Origin: Chelativorans sp. YIM 93263
Lineage (GTDB): Bacteria; Pseudomonadota; Alphaproteobacteria; Rhizobiales; Rhizobiaceae
Direction of reading: 5' to 3'
DNA: 64,000 nucleotides
Assembly: GCF_028767125.1 (NCBI RefSeq)
Contig: NZ_JAKCWP010000003.1
Span: forward strand, 186,001-250,000
In this document: one piece after another, positions 8,816 to 18,007 of the stretch
Position numbering within the stretch: the stretch's first letter is position 1
Layout of the letters: every line of letters starts with the position of its first letter
Program-made: the position numbers and the translations under genes
The notes under the pieces: generated by a model
The model's input: only the letters and a program-made list of their open reading frames with translations
What the model was told of the DNA's origin: nothing
Database searches by the model: none

Positions 8816-9567
8816 GTCTCGCCCCCCGAAATGGAAACCGCTTGCCCGTTCACGGAGCCGGCGCCCTTGCTGCAGAGCCAGACGACCGCGGAGGCGACTT
8901 CGTCGGGCTGAATGAATTTCTTCTGCGGGTTGCCGGCGAGCAGGCTTGCGCGTGCTTCTTCTTCCGTTCGTCCGGTCTTTTCGACGATCCGGGCAACCGA
9001 CTCCTGCAGCATCTCGGTTTCGACGTAACCCGGGCAGACGGCATTCACCGTCACGCCGGTTTTGGCCAACTCGGTGGCCAGCGCGCGCATCAGTCCGACA
9101 ACGCCATGTTTCGATGCGACGTAAGGGGCGACATAGCCGTAGCCCTTCAGCCCTGCCACAGAGGCAATGAAAATGATGCGTCCGGCCTTTCGCTCAGCCA
9201 TTCCCGCCAGCGCGGGCTGGACGGTCAGGAAAGATCCCGTGAGATTGACGTCGAGCGTCTTCTTCCAGTCGGAAAGCTTCGTTTTTGCCGCCGGCGCGCT
9301 GGTGGCCGTGCCGGCATTGGCGACCACGATATCAAAGGGGCCGCGCTCGGACTCGGCTTGTGAATACAGGCGCTCGACCGATTCCGGATCCGTGATATCG
9401 GCGGGGATGGCATGAATGTGCGGATGCTCGCTGGCCACCGCCTCGAGAGCCTCGGCGGTTCGCCCGCATATGGTGACCGCAACGTCGGCCTCGGCGAGCG
9501 CCAGGGCGATCTCACGGCCGACACCCGAGCCGCCGCCTGTTACCAATGCGTGCCGTCCGGCGATCAT
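8809..9567 (-). CDS. SDR-family NAD(P)-dependent oxidoreductase, 3-hydroxyacyl-CoA dehydrogenase-like
   Basis: Short-chain dehydrogenase of 252 residues. The nucleotide-binding motif TGGGSGVG is at residues 10-17, NAG at about 84-86, catalytic Ser136, Tyr149 and Lys153 (YVASK), and the C-terminal [14 protein letters not shown] is typical of FabG-like enzymes. The start ATG 9567 has AGGAGG eight bases upstream. By position it should oxidise a hydroxyacyl-CoA intermediate in the pathway begun by the upstream monooxygenase/reductase; the sequence alone does not fix the substrate. Confidence 0.9.
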   Translation of the reverse strand: MIAGRHALVTGGGSGVGREIALALAEADVAVTICGRTAEALEAVASEHPHIHAIPADITDPESVERLYSQAESERGPFDIVVANAGTATSAPAAKTKLSDWKKTLDVNLTGSFLTVQPALAGMAERKAGRIIFIASVAGLKGYGYVAPYVASKHGVVGLMRALATELAKTGVTVNAVCPGYVETEMLQESVARIVEKTGRTEEEARASLLAGNPQKKFIQPDEVASAVVWLCSKGAGSVNGQAVSISGGETW

Positions 9568-9613
9568 GGGAGAGGCCTCCTAGGTCTGCAGGTGTTTCGG
9601 TAAAGCAGCATCG

Positions 9614-11905
9614 TCACACCTTACCCGACATCGCGTCCTGCCGCTCCTGGAGGCGATAGGCCTGATCGCGGCCGGGCAGATAGGGATCCGGCCATTTCAT
9701 ATGCCGATCGCCCAGGCTCACCGCGGCGTGCAGCGTCCAATAAGGATCGGCCAGGTGGGGCCGCGCGAGGCAGACCAGATCCGCCCTGCCCGCCATCAGG
9801 ATCGAGTTCACGTGATCCGGCTCGAAGATATTGCCGACCGCCATGGTCGCCATGCCCGTCTCGTTGCGAATGCGGTCGGAGAACGGCGTCTGGAACATGC
9901 GGCCGTAGACGGGCCGTGCACGATTCGAGGTCTGTCCGGCCGAGACATCGCAGATATCCACGCCGGCCGCCTGCAGCATGCGCGCGATCTCGACCGCATC
10001 CTCCGGCTCTATGCCTTCGTCGCCCACCCAGTCATTGGCGGAGATGCGCACGGAAATCGGCTTCTCCTCCGGCCATGCCGCGCGAACCGCACGGTACACC
10101 TCTAGCGGGTAGCGCATGCGGTTTTCCAGGCTACCGCCGTACTCGTCGGTACGCCGGTTGGTCAAAGGCGTGATGAAGGACGACAGCAGATAACCGTGCG
10201 CCATGTGCAATTCAAGCATGTCGAAGCCGGCGCGGTCGGCCATTTCCGCTGAGGCGACGAAGGCGTCGCGCACCTCATCCATATCCTGCCGGGTCATGGC
10301 TTTCGGCACCGGGTTAACCTCGGACCAGGGCACCTCCGAGGCCGCCATGACGGGCCAGTTGCCCTCGGCGAGCGGGGCATCCATCTCCTCCCAGCCTAGC
10401 TGAGTCGAGCCTTTCCCTCCGGAATGGCCGATCTGGGCGCAGATCTTGGCTTCGGTTTCGCTGTGCACGAAATCCACGATCCGCTTCCAAGCGGATTCGT
10501 GCTCCGGCTTGTAAAAACCCGGACAACCCGGGGTAATACGTCCCTCGGGGCTCACGCATGTCATCTCGATGTAGATGAGGCCCGCTCCGCCCTTGGCGCG
10601 CTCGGCGTAATGCGCGAAATGCCAGTCGGTCGGGCAGCCATCCACCGCCTTGTACTGCGCCATGGGCGAGACCACGACGCGGTTCTTCAGATCCATGTCG
10701 CGCAGCCTGAAGGGGGCGAACATCGGGGCACGCGGGCCGTTGATGTTGTTGCCGGCGCGGCGTTGGAACCACGCTTCCGCTTCGTTCAACCAGTCAGGAT
10801 CGCGCATGCGAAGGTTTTCGTGGCTGATGCGCTGTGAGCGTGTCAGCAGCGAGTAGTTGAACTGGACGGGATCGAGATGGAGATATCGCTCCACATCTTC
10901 GAACCACTCCAGCGAATTGCGTGCGGCCGACTGCAGTTTCAAAACTTCCGTGCGGCGAGCGTCCTCATACTTTTCGAAAGCAGCCGGCAGCGTCGGTTCC
11001 GAATGGATATGGTCAGCCATCGCCACGGCGCTTTCGAGCGCTAGCTTGGTGCCGGAGCCGATGGAGAAATGCGCGCTCGCCGCCGCATCGCCCATCAGGG
11101 CCAGATTCTCGTGCGACCAGCGCTCGCACAGCACGCGCGGGAAGTTGATCCAGGCCGAGCCACGGACGTGATCGGCGTTTGATATGAGCCTGTGCCCGTC
11201 CAGATGCGCGGCAAAAATCCGCTCGCAGGTGGCAATCGACTCTTCCTTCGACATGTCGCCGAAGCCGAACTTCGCCCAGGTCTCCTCCGAGCACTCGACG
11301 ATGAACGTCGCCGTATCGTCGTCGAACTGGTAGGCATGGGCCCAGACCCAGCCGTGTTCCGTCTCCTCGAAGACAAAGGTGAAGGCGTCGTTGAATTTCT
11401 GATGCGTCCCAAGCCAGACGAACTTGCATTTGCGGACATCGATGTCGGGCTTGAAGACGTCTGCAAATGCGGCGCGGCTTTTGGAATTCAACCCGTCCGC
11501 AGCAATAACAAGATCGTGCTTAGCCATAAGCGGGCGCGGATCGTCGATTTCCGACTGAAAGTGCATCTCGACGCCCAGCGCGCGCGCCCGCTCCTGCAGG
11601 AGCGTAAGCAGCTTCTTGCGCCCGATGCCGCAGAAACCGTGGCCGGTGGAGACTGTCCGCGTCCCGCGATAGACGACGGCGATGTCGTCCCAATAGGCGA
11701 AATGTTCACGGATCGCCGAGGCGCTTACGGGATCGTTCGCTTCAAGATTGGTGAGCGTCTCGTCCGACAGAACGACGCCCCAGCCAAACGTGTCGTCCGA
11801 CCGGTTGCGCTCATAGACCGCGACCGCATGATCCGGATCACGCAGTTTCATGGAAACTGCAAAGTAGAGCCCGGCTGGTCCACCTCCAAGAACCGCAACT
11901 CTCAT
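9614..11905 (-). CDS. Two-domain FAD monooxygenase / old-yellow-enzyme reductase (2-aminobenzoyl-CoA or salicylyl-CoA type)
   Basis: A 763-residue fusion. The N-terminal half (about 1-385) is an aromatic flavin monooxygenase: GGGPAG (7-12), [10 protein letters not shown] and the FAD-ribityl motif [19 protein letters not shown]. The C-terminal half (from about 400) is an old-yellow-enzyme domain: [39 protein letters not shown] and [13 protein letters not shown]. This architecture is known from 2-aminobenzoyl-CoA monooxygenase/reductase of Azoarcus evansii, which hydroxylates and then reduces the ring, and from salicylyl-CoA 5-hydroxylases. With kynureninase nearby, 2-aminobenzoyl-CoA is the more likely substrate. 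Start ATG 11905 has AAGGAGG at nine bases; ATG 11914 abuts the ribosome site and is unlikely. Confidence 0.93.
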   Translation of the reverse strand: MRVAVLGGGPAGLYFAVSMKLRDPDHAVAVYERNRSDDTFGWGVVLSDETLTNLEANDPVSASAIREHFAYWDDIAVVYRGTRTVSTGHGFCGIGRKKLLTLLQERARALGVEMHFQSEIDDPRPLMAKHDLVIAADGLNSKSRAAFADVFKPDIDVRKCKFVWLGTHQKFNDAFTFVFEETEHGWVWAHAYQFDDDTATFIVECSEETWAKFGFGDMSKEESIATCERIFAAHLDGHRLISNADHVRGSAWINFPRVLCERWSHENLALMGDAAASAHFSIGSGTKLALESAVAMADHIHSEPTLPAAFEKYEDARRTEVLKLQSAARNSLEWFEDVERYLHLDPVQFNYSLLTRSQRISHENLRMRDPDWLNEAEAWFQRRAGNNINGPRAPMFAPFRLRDMDLKNRVVVSPMAQYKAVDGCPTDWHFAHYAERAKGGAGLIYIEMTCVSPEGRITPGCPGFYKPEHESAWKRIVDFVHSETEAKICAQIGHSGGKGSTQLGWEEMDAPLAEGNWPVMAASEVPWSEVNPVPKAMTRQDMDEVRDAFVASAEMADRAGFDMLELHMAHGYLLSSFITPLTNRRTDEYGGSLENRMRYPLEVYRAVRAAWPEEKPISVRISANDWVGDEGIEPEDAVEIARMLQAAGVDICDVSAGQTSNRARPVYGRMFQTPFSDRIRNETGMATMAVGNIFEPDHVNSILMAGRADLVCLARPHLADPYWTLHAAVSLGDRHMKWPDPYLPGRDQAYRLQERQDAMSGKV

Positions 11906-11977
11906 TCCATCCATCCTCCTTGCAGGCCATCCAACGACTCGCACTGAAAGGAAGATATTTCAAGTATAAAATTTATG

Positions 11978-12002
11978 CGCCGGCCGAGTGCAGAAGCCGG
12001 CG
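11978..12002 (-). terminator. Hairpin after the L-fuconate dehydratase gene
   Basis: Perfect seven-base arms CGCCGGC (11978-11984) and GCCGGCG (11996-12002) with an 11-base loop lie 48 bases after the fucD stop on the minus strand and are followed by an AT-rich stretch without a clean T-run. It may end the fucose operon; the AT-rich bases 11940-11976 may also hold the promoter of the monooxygenase gene. Confidence 0.45.
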
Positions 12003-12049
12003 GTCCCTCCAGACCCATGAGCGACCTGTGGAAGGCGACGGGGCCGCGA

Positions 12050-13327
12050 TCAGCCGCGGAACCGGTGACTCTCGATAGATGCAGGCTTCATTTCAATCGA
12101 GAAGCCCGATTTCTCGGGCGGCATGTAGGCAGCGTTCTCAATGCGACAGGGATCGAGGAAATGCTCGTGCAGATGATCGACATACTCGATGACGCGGTCC
12201 TCCCTGGTTCCCGAGATCGCCAGATAATCGATCATGGATATATGTTGAACGTATTCGCACAATCCAACTCCGCCGGCATGCGGCCACACCGGGAGCTCGT
12301 ATTTCGCGGCCATGAGGAGGACGGCGATGACCTCGTTCAGTCCGCCCATGCGACAGGCGTCGATTTGGACGATATCGATGGCGCCCTGGGCAATCAGCTG
12401 TTTGAAGATGATCCGATTCTGGCACATCTCGCCCGTGGCCACCTTCACCGGCGCGACGGCCTCTCGGATCTTGCGATGGCCGGCAATATCGTCGGGACTG
12501 GTCGGCTCCTCGATAAAATAGGGATCGGCAAAAGCCAGCGCCTTCATCCAATCGATGGCTTCGTTCACCTCCCAGACCTGGTTGGCATCGACCATAATGC
12601 GGCGGTCCGGGCCGAGCGCCTCACGCGCGATCCGCAGACGGCGGATGTCATCGTTGAGATCGCCGCCGACCTTCAGCTTAATATGGTCAAAGCCGGCCTC
12701 GACCGCTTCTCGGCAAAGCCGCCTCAGCTTGTCGTCATCATAGCCGAGCCAGCCGGCCGACGTTGTGTAACAGGCATAGCCTTCCGCCTCCAGTTTGGTG
12801 ATACGCTCAGCTTTTCCCGGTTCAGCCTTCTTCAGAAGTTCAAGCGCTTGATCGGGCGTGAGGACGTCGTGCAGATAACGGAAGTCGACAAGCCGGACGA
12901 TTTCCTCCGGGCTCATCTCGCCAACCAGACGCCAGACTGGCTTGTCTTCCGCCTTTGCCCAGAGATCCCAGACGGCATTGACGACGGCGGCGGTCGCCAG
13001 GTGCATCGCGCCCTTGTCGGGCCCGATCCAGCGCAGTTGGCTATCGCCGGTCACATGGCGCCAAAAACGCCCAGCATCAGCCTTGATCCACTCGAGGTCG
13101 AGCCCCACGATGAGATGGCGCATCGCCTCGATCGCGGCACAGCAGATGTCGTTGCCCCGCCCTGTCGTAAAGGTCAGTCCATGACCCGCCAGCCCCTCCG
13201 TATCGGTTTCGAGGACGACATAAGCCGCCGAATAGTCGGGAGCGGTATTCATCGCGTCCGAGCCGTCCAGGTTCTGCGAGGTCGGGAAGCGTAGATCGAA
13301 AGTTTTGAGGTCTGTGATCTTGGTCAC
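12050..13327 (-). CDS. fucD: L-fuconate dehydratase (enolase superfamily)
   Basis: Removes water from L-fuconate to give 2-keto-3-deoxy-L-fuconate. The protein (about 425 residues) strongly recalls the Xanthomonas enzyme: LRFPTSQNLDGSDAMN, PDYSAAYVVLETD, GRGNDICCAA, FRYLHDVLT, YTTSAGWLGY, the KLKVG catalytic lysines, metal ligands in VDANQ, IEEPTSPDD and ATGEMCQNR, and PHAGGVGLCEYVQH. I choose GTG 13327, which has an AGGA site and gives an N terminus matching the family; a TTG at 13354 is an alternative. Last gene of the long minus-strand operon that starts at 22312. Confidence 0.93.
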   Translation of the reverse strand: MTKITDLKTFDLRFPTSQNLDGSDAMNTAPDYSAAYVVLETDTEGLAGHGLTFTTGRGNDICCAAIEAMRHLIVGLDLEWIKADAGRFWRHVTGDSQLRWIGPDKGAMHLATAAVVNAVWDLWAKAEDKPVWRLVGEMSPEEIVRLVDFRYLHDVLTPDQALELLKKAEPGKAERITKLEAEGYACYTTSAGWLGYDDDKLRRLCREAVEAGFDHIKLKVGGDLNDDIRRLRIAREALGPDRRIMVDANQVWEVNEAIDWMKALAFADPYFIEEPTSPDDIAGHRKIREAVAPVKVATGEMCQNRIIFKQLIAQGAIDIVQIDACRMGGLNEVIAVLLMAAKYELPVWPHAGGVGLCEYVQHISMIDYLAISGTREDRVIEYVDHLHEHFLDPCRIENAAYMPPEKSGFSIEMKPASIESHRFRG

Positions 13328-13367
13328 GGATGCTGTCCTGTTTCGCGGATTCAATTTTCAGCGGGCG

Positions 13368-14213
13368 TCAGTCGTCGGCGCGAACGGCCTGTCTCTGGCT
13401 TCCCAGACCTTCAATACCGAGTTCGACCGTATCGCCGGACTTCAGGTATCGGGGAGGCTTCATGCCCATACCGACGCCCGGCGGCGTGCCGGTGGATATG
13501 ACGTCGCCGGGCTGCAGCGACATGAAGCGGCTAAGATAGGAGACGAGGAAGGCCGGTCCGTAGACCATCGTCTTCGTTGAGCCGTCCTGCATCGTCTCGC
13601 CATTCACCTTGAGCCACATCTTGAGGTCGAGCGGGTCGGCCACCGCGTCGCGCGTGACCAGCCACGGGCCGACCGGGCCGAAAGTATCGGCCGATTTGCC
13701 CTTGGTCCACTGACCGTGATGTTCGATCTGGAAGGCACGCTCGGAGACGTCGTGCACCGTGCAGAAGCCGGCCACATAATCCAGCGCTTCGTCCTCGGAA
13801 ACGTATTTTGCCGTCTTGCCGATGACGATCCCGAGTTCAACCTCCCAATCGGTTTTCTCGGAACCGCGCGGGATAATCAGATCGTCGTTCGGTCCGCAGA
13901 TCGCGGAGGTTGCCTTCATGAAGATGATCGGCTCGGGCGGGACTGTCGCGCCTGTTTCGGCGGCGTGGTCGGAGTAGTTGAGGCCGATGCAGATGAATTT
14001 CCTGGTACCGGCCACGCAGGGGCCGAGGCGCGGGCTGCCCTCGACGGCGGGAAGGTCAGCGGTGTTGATACGATTCAACCCGGCAAGCGCTGCCGGATCG
14101 AGTGCAGCACCGGAAAGATCGGAAAAATGGCCGGAGAGATCGCGGAGAGTGCCGTTCTCGTCGAGAAGACCGGGGCGTTCCTCACCGGGAGCGCCGTAAC
14201 GCAGCAGTTTCAT
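13368..14213 (-). CDS. Fumarylacetoacetate hydrolase-family protein, probable 2,4-diketo-3-deoxy-L-fuconate hydrolase
   Basis: FAH-fold hydrolase of 281 residues with the family marks FICIGLNYSDHAAETG, PIIFMKATSAICGPND, the metal-ligand segment DWEVELGIVIGK, FGPVGPWLVTRD and the ending DVISTGTPPGVGMG. Enzymes of this group split 2,4-diketo-3-deoxy sugar acids to pyruvate and a hydroxyacid (L-lactate from the fucose intermediate). Placement between the keto-deoxy dehydrogenase and the fuconate dehydratase supports this step; ureidoglycolate lyase-type alternatives are less likely here. Start ATG 14213 has AAAGGA at seven bases. Confidence 0.86.
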   Translation of the reverse strand: MKLLRYGAPGEERPGLLDENGTLRDLSGHFSDLSGAALDPAALAGLNRINTADLPAVEGSPRLGPCVAGTRKFICIGLNYSDHAAETGATVPPEPIIFMKATSAICGPNDDLIIPRGSEKTDWEVELGIVIGKTAKYVSEDEALDYVAGFCTVHDVSERAFQIEHHGQWTKGKSADTFGPVGPWLVTRDAVADPLDLKMWLKVNGETMQDGSTKTMVYGPAFLVSYLSRFMSLQPGDVISTGTPPGVGMGMKPPRYLKSGDTVELGIEGLGSQRQAVRADD

Positions 14214-14229
14214 AGTGATCCTTTCACAG

Positions 14230-14964
14230 TCAGATGGTCCAGCCGCCATCGATGGCGTAGGCTTGGCCCGTCGTGTAGGTGGCGCTGGCTAGATACATCG
14301 CCAGGTCGGCGATTTCCTCGGCCGTTCCGAGACGGCCCATCGGCTGGCGCGCGATGAAGGCGGCCCGTGTGGCCTCGTAGTCGCCGCCTGCTTTCATTCT
14401 CTCCTGCAGCGAAGGGCTTTCCACCGTGCCGGGGCAGATGGCGTTGCAGCGGATGCCCTGGTCGACATAATCGGCGGCAACCGACTTGGTCAGGCCAATC
14501 ACCGCGGCCTTGGTCGTCGTATAGACGAAGCGGTTGGGTACGCCCTTCATGCTGGAGGCGACGGAGGACATGTTGATGATGGCGCCCTCACCGCGCTCAA
14601 GCATGCCCGGCAGGACGGCGCGAATGGTGCGCATCATCGAGCGGACATTCAGGTCGAGCGCGAATTCGAAGTCCTCATCTGTCGCTTCCAGTATAGTGCC
14701 GGAGTGGACGAAGCCCGCGCAATTGAAAAGAACGTCGAACGCGCCATGCTCGGCGACAAGCGATGTCACAGCCGCATCGTCACGCACGTCGAGATGCGCC
14801 GTTTCCAGATCTGCCTCACCAGCAAGTTTGTCGAGCGCCTCATCATTGATGTCGGTAGCGAGTACGCGGGCACCGGCTGCGGAAAAGGCCAGAGCGCTTG
14901 CGCGTCCGATCCCCTGCCCGGCCGCTGTCACCAGCACGCGTTTTCCTTGCAGCTTTTCTGTCAT
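14230..14964 (-). CDS. SDR-family dehydrogenase, probable 2-keto-3-deoxy-L-fuconate dehydrogenase
   Basis: NAD-dependent short-chain dehydrogenase, 244 residues. It opens with KLQGKRVLVTAAGQGIGRA (TxxxGxG cofactor loop). Asp38 after the second strand (LATDI) suggests NAD preference. NCAG, the catalytic serine in NMSSVASSM and YTTTK are present, and it ends in GQAYAIDGGWTI. The N terminus and the QGIRCNAICPGTVESPSL block resemble the 2-keto-3-deoxy-L-fuconate dehydrogenase group. Start ATG 14964 (GGAGG 12 bases upstream). Its stop is 16 bases before the FAH-family gene. Confidence 0.86.
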   Translation of the reverse strand: MTEKLQGKRVLVTAAGQGIGRASALAFSAAGARVLATDINDEALDKLAGEADLETAHLDVRDDAAVTSLVAEHGAFDVLFNCAGFVHSGTILEATDEDFEFALDLNVRSMMRTIRAVLPGMLERGEGAIINMSSVASSMKGVPNRFVYTTTKAAVIGLTKSVAADYVDQGIRCNAICPGTVESPSLQERMKAGGDYEATRAAFIARQPMGRLGTAEEIADLAMYLASATYTTGQAYAIDGGWTI

Positions 14965-14995
14965 GGCTTCTGAAGGCCTCCGTGTTTGCCGCGCC

Positions 14996-15448
14996 TCAGC
15001 CGGCGGATTTACGACGTTCGACGATGTAAATGTGATCGGTGACCAGAACAACTTCGTCGTTCTGGTTGATGACTTCGCACCGCTCGAAGACACGGCCTGC
15101 CTCGGGGCGCTTGGGATCGTCCTCCTTTGCAACGATGCTGATGCGGGTGCGGATTGTGTCGCCGATGAACACCGGCTTGACGAAACGCAACCGGTCATAG
15201 CCGTAGGAGAAGGCTACCGGATTGATCTCGCTCGCTGTCAGGCCGACGCCGATGGCAAACACCATCGTGCCATGGGCGATGCGCTGGCCGAAGGGCGTAT
15301 CTTCCATGAATTCCGCATCCATGTGATGCGGGAAGAAGTCGCCCGTGTGGCCGGCATGTACGACGAAATCCGTCTCGGTTATCGTGCGTCCGTTGGTCTC
15401 CCGGCCGTCACCGATCTCATAGTCCTCGAAATAGCGTGTTCGTTCCAT
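14996..15448 (-). CDS. MaoC-family (hot-dog) dehydratase-like protein
   Basis: Hot-dog fold protein of 150 residues: YFEDYEIGD, the R-hydratase-type catalytic segment [12 protein letters not shown] (FxxxHxD...), and [17 protein letters not shown]. MaoC proteins hydrate enoyl-CoAs. No CoA step is expected in L-fucose oxidation, so its presence in this operon is unexplained; it could dehydrate another sugar-acid derivative or act on a product. It lies 31 bases upstream of the keto-deoxy dehydrogenase and 29 bases downstream of the Gfo/Idh/MocA gene. Confidence 0.85.
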   Translation of the reverse strand: MERTRYFEDYEIGDGRETNGRTITETDFVVHAGHTGDFFPHHMDAEFMEDTPFGQRIAHGTMVFAIGVGLTASEINPVAFSYGYDRLRFVKPVFIGDTIRTRISIVAKEDDPKRPEAGRVFERCEVINQNDEVVLVTDHIYIVERRKSAG

Positions 15449-15477
15449 TTGCGATTGGCTCCCGTGTTCCGACCCGC

Positions 15478-16554
15478 TCAGGGGCGCTGCTCAAGCGGCG
15501 TCGCAGGTGCTGCGCTCGAACGATAGGCGGCTTCCACAAGCGCCATGGTGTTCCACGCATCTTCCGCGGAGCCGATCAGGCGGTCATCCTCGCCGCTGAC
15601 AAAGCGCTGAAGATTGGCCATGCGGCCGACAAAGGCGTCGGGAAACCACGTACCTTCCAGCGGCACCTGCACCCATTCGCTACCGCCGGCTGGAAAAACC
15701 TCGAGGATATCCGGCTCGCCGTGCGGATAATCCAGGTTGACGCCGAGTTGCAGATAGGCCGCCCCTTTCGTTCCGCAGACGCGGAACTCGCAGGCCTGGT
15801 GGCGGCGGCCGAACGGGTGGTCGTGGTTGACCGAAAGCTGGCAGCGGACGCGGTCGCCATAGTCGAGGATCGCGCTTGTGCGCGTCTGCGCCATATCGTG
15901 GTTAGGGTGGCCGATGGTCTTGGCGTGCACGCCTTTCGGATCGCCCAGCATATGCCGGATGGCATCGAGATAGTGGATGGAGTGCATGGCGATTTCTACG
16001 CGCGGCAGGTCTCTCAGGAAGGCCCACAGGTGCCAGGGCGTGTCGAGCGCGAGCCAGACATCGAAGTCGACGATTTCGCCAAGCAGACCCTTCTCAATGG
16101 CATCACTTAGCGCCAACATCATCGGGGCGAAGCGAAGCTGGAAATTGACCGCAGCAACCAGTTCTTTCTCGCGGCACACGGCCAATATGTCGGTCGCCTC
16201 GCCAAGATCGCCGCCCATCGGCTTCTGTATCAAGACCGGTGCGCCATTGGGCAAGCCCCTCAGGACGTCGGCATGGCGGGCGGGCGGCGTGGCGAGGTCG
16301 AACAGCGCACCTTCGACGGCGGCGGCCTCCTCGGGCGTCTCAAAGGCCGTCACGTTCCATTCTCGTGCCAGCTTTTCGGCCTTTTCCCGATCCGGGTCGT
16401 AGAGCCCGGCAATGGGGATGCCGGATTTCTTCCAGGCCGGGAAGTGAGCATCGCCGACGATGGAGCCAGCACCGAAGGTGACGACCGGGCGGGGGTTGGC
16501 GGGCGCAGGCCAGTGCTGGCGCAGGCTCGCCGGATCGAATAGCGCGTCAGTCAT
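15478..16554 (-). CDS. Gfo/Idh/MocA-family oxidoreductase
   Basis: NAD(P)-dependent sugar oxidoreductase of 358 residues. The Rossmann part has [17 protein letters not shown] and [16 protein letters not shown], then the [12 protein letters not shown] motif (the EKP lysine position, here QKP), and a C-terminal beta-sheet domain with [16 protein letters not shown]. In this operon the first oxidation, L-fucose to the lactone, has no other obvious candidate, so this protein may be the sugar dehydrogenase; that is inference. Start ATG 16554 with GGAGGAGG upstream, overlapping the mutarotase stop by eight bases. Confidence 0.88.
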   Translation of the reverse strand: MTDALFDPASLRQHWPAPANPRPVVTFGAGSIVGDAHFPAWKKSGIPIAGLYDPDREKAEKLAREWNVTAFETPEEAAAVEGALFDLATPPARHADVLRGLPNGAPVLIQKPMGGDLGEATDILAVCREKELVAAVNFQLRFAPMMLALSDAIEKGLLGEIVDFDVWLALDTPWHLWAFLRDLPRVEIAMHSIHYLDAIRHMLGDPKGVHAKTIGHPNHDMAQTRTSAILDYGDRVRCQLSVNHDHPFGRRHQACEFRVCGTKGAAYLQLGVNLDYPHGEPDILEVFPAGGSEWVQVPLEGTWFPDAFVGRMANLQRFVSGEDDRLIGSAEDAWNTMALVEAAYRSSAAPATPLEQRP

Positions 16555-16876
16555 GATAGAACACCTCCTCCATCATGGCCCACCACTCGCCCTCCTTACG
16601 GGTTTCAAGCGGCTCCTGACAGGGCATGCAGACCGACCACCATTCCTGGGTCACGGGATCGGCTGCCATCTTGGCGGCGTCGGCCTCGAAGTCTTCGCCG
16701 TGATACTCCCAGTAGCCGAACAGCAGGTTTTCCGGCTCCTTGAGGAAGATCGAGTAGTTTCGGATGTTGCAGGCGGAAATCATGGCCAGGACATCCGGCC
16801 ACGCCTCCGCGTGCAGGCGCTTGTATTCGGCCACCTTGTCGGGCTTGAGACCAATGACCATGCCCATGCGTTGCAT
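16547..16876 (-). CDS. RhaM-family L-rhamnose/L-fucose mutarotase
   Basis: Small protein of 109 residues with the RhaM-type features MGMVIGLKPDKVAEYKRLH (the H of YxxxH is catalytic), NYSIFLKEPENLLFGYWEY and the tail EEVFYHD. These enzymes speed interconversion of sugar anomers so that a dehydrogenase can use the right one. Start ATG 16876 follows GGGAGG by five bases; a longer reading to 16909 would overlap the enolase-superfamily gene. Context favours L-fucose (or another 6-deoxyhexose). Confidence 0.9.
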   Translation of the reverse strand: MQRMGMVIGLKPDKVAEYKRLHAEAWPDVLAMISACNIRNYSIFLKEPENLLFGYWEYHGEDFEADAAKMAADPVTQEWWSVCMPCQEPLETRKEGEWWAMMEEVFYHD

Positions 16877-16893
16877 CTCGTCCTCCCTGCGTT

Positions 16894-18003
16894 TCACGTC
16901 AGTTCGCAAGTGAACTCTTCGACTGCGCGGTGCGCAATCACCTCATGATCCCAGTCTATTCCGAGTCCCGGCGTGCTTGGCGCCAAAGCCATGCCGTCCT
17001 CGACGGTCATGCCGGTGTGGGTCAGCTCATCAAGTTGAGGGATGTATTCGACATACTTTCCGTTCGGCACGGCGCAAACGAGGCTGACATGCAGCTCCAT
17101 GAGGAAATGCGGGCAGACCGGGATGTCGAAGGCTTCCGCGGCATGTGCCACCTTCAGCCAAGGCGTGATGCCGCCGATGCGGCCCACATCGACCTGCACA
17201 ACGCTGCAAGCGCCCTTCTGCATGTACTCGCGGAAATGGCGGATGGAATAGAGCGACTCGCCGACGGCGATCGGAACCGAAGTGGCGGTCGACAGCCTGA
17301 TATGCCCGTCGATGTCATCGGCCGGCAGCGGCTCCTCGTACCAGGCAATGTCGAGCTCGGCGAGGCGCGCGGCGCGGCGGATGGCCTCGTCCACACGAAA
17401 ACTCTGATTGCAGTCGGTCATGATCTCGTAGTCGTCGCCGACCGCATTCCGAACCGCGGCAAGGCGCTGGAAGTCCTCCGACCAGTGCGGCTTTCCGATT
17501 TTCACCTTAGAACCGCGGAAACCTTTCGAGCGGGCATCGAGAGCGTCCTCCACGAGAGCTTCCGGCGCGATGTGCAGCCAACCGCCCTCGGTGGTATAGA
17601 GAGGACAGCTATCCTTCGCGCCGCCGGCGAGCTTCCATAAAGGCAAGCCCTGCTTGCGGGCGCGCAAATCCCAAAGCGCGGTGTCGATGGCGGCAAGCGC
17701 GATTGCGGTGATGGGGCCCACCGTGGTGGCGTGGGTGGCGTATTCCAGATCGTGCCAGATCGCCTCGATCATATCGGCATCGCGGCCGATAAGCCTCGGC
17801 GCGAGGTGATCGCGAAGCAGGCGCATGACGGAGGAACCGCCCGTACCGATGGTGTAGCTGTAACCGGTTCCCGTGGCTCCGTCGGAATCCGTTATGGTGA
17901 CGATGGGCGTTTCCTGGCTAACGAAACTCTGGATCGCATCGCTGCGCGGAACTTGCGGAGGCAGGTCCACCATGCACAGCTCGACTTTCTCGACGCGGGC
18001 CAT
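16894..18003 (-). CDS. Mandelate racemase/muconate lactonizing enzyme family protein (acid-sugar dehydratase-like)
   Basis: Enolase-superfamily enzyme of 369 residues. It has the catalytic lysines in SKVKIGK, metal ligands in TDCNQSF, YEEPLP and VGESLYS, and a late histidine in CPHFLMELH. This pattern fits acid-sugar dehydratases of the mandelate racemase subgroup; the substrate is not clear. It is the second enolase-superfamily member in the same operon as fucD, so the cluster may process two sugar acids or two stereoisomers. Start ATG 18003 uses AGGAGG located in the end of the ATPase gene. Confidence 0.88.
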   Translation of the reverse strand: MARVEKVELCMVDLPPQVPRSDAIQSFVSQETPIVTITDSDGATGTGYSYTIGTGGSSVMRLLRDHLAPRLIGRDADMIEAIWHDLEYATHATTVGPITAIALAAIDTALWDLRARKQGLPLWKLAGGAKDSCPLYTTEGGWLHIAPEALVEDALDARSKGFRGSKVKIGKPHWSEDFQRLAAVRNAVGDDYEIMTDCNQSFRVDEAIRRAARLAELDIAWYEEPLPADDIDGHIRLSTATSVPIAVGESLYSIRHFREYMQKGACSVVQVDVGRIGGITPWLKVAHAAEAFDIPVCPHFLMELHVSLVCAVPNGKYVEYIPQLDELTHTGMTVEDGMALAPSTPGLGIDWDHEVIAHRAVEEFTCELT

Positions 18004-18007
18004 TCGC

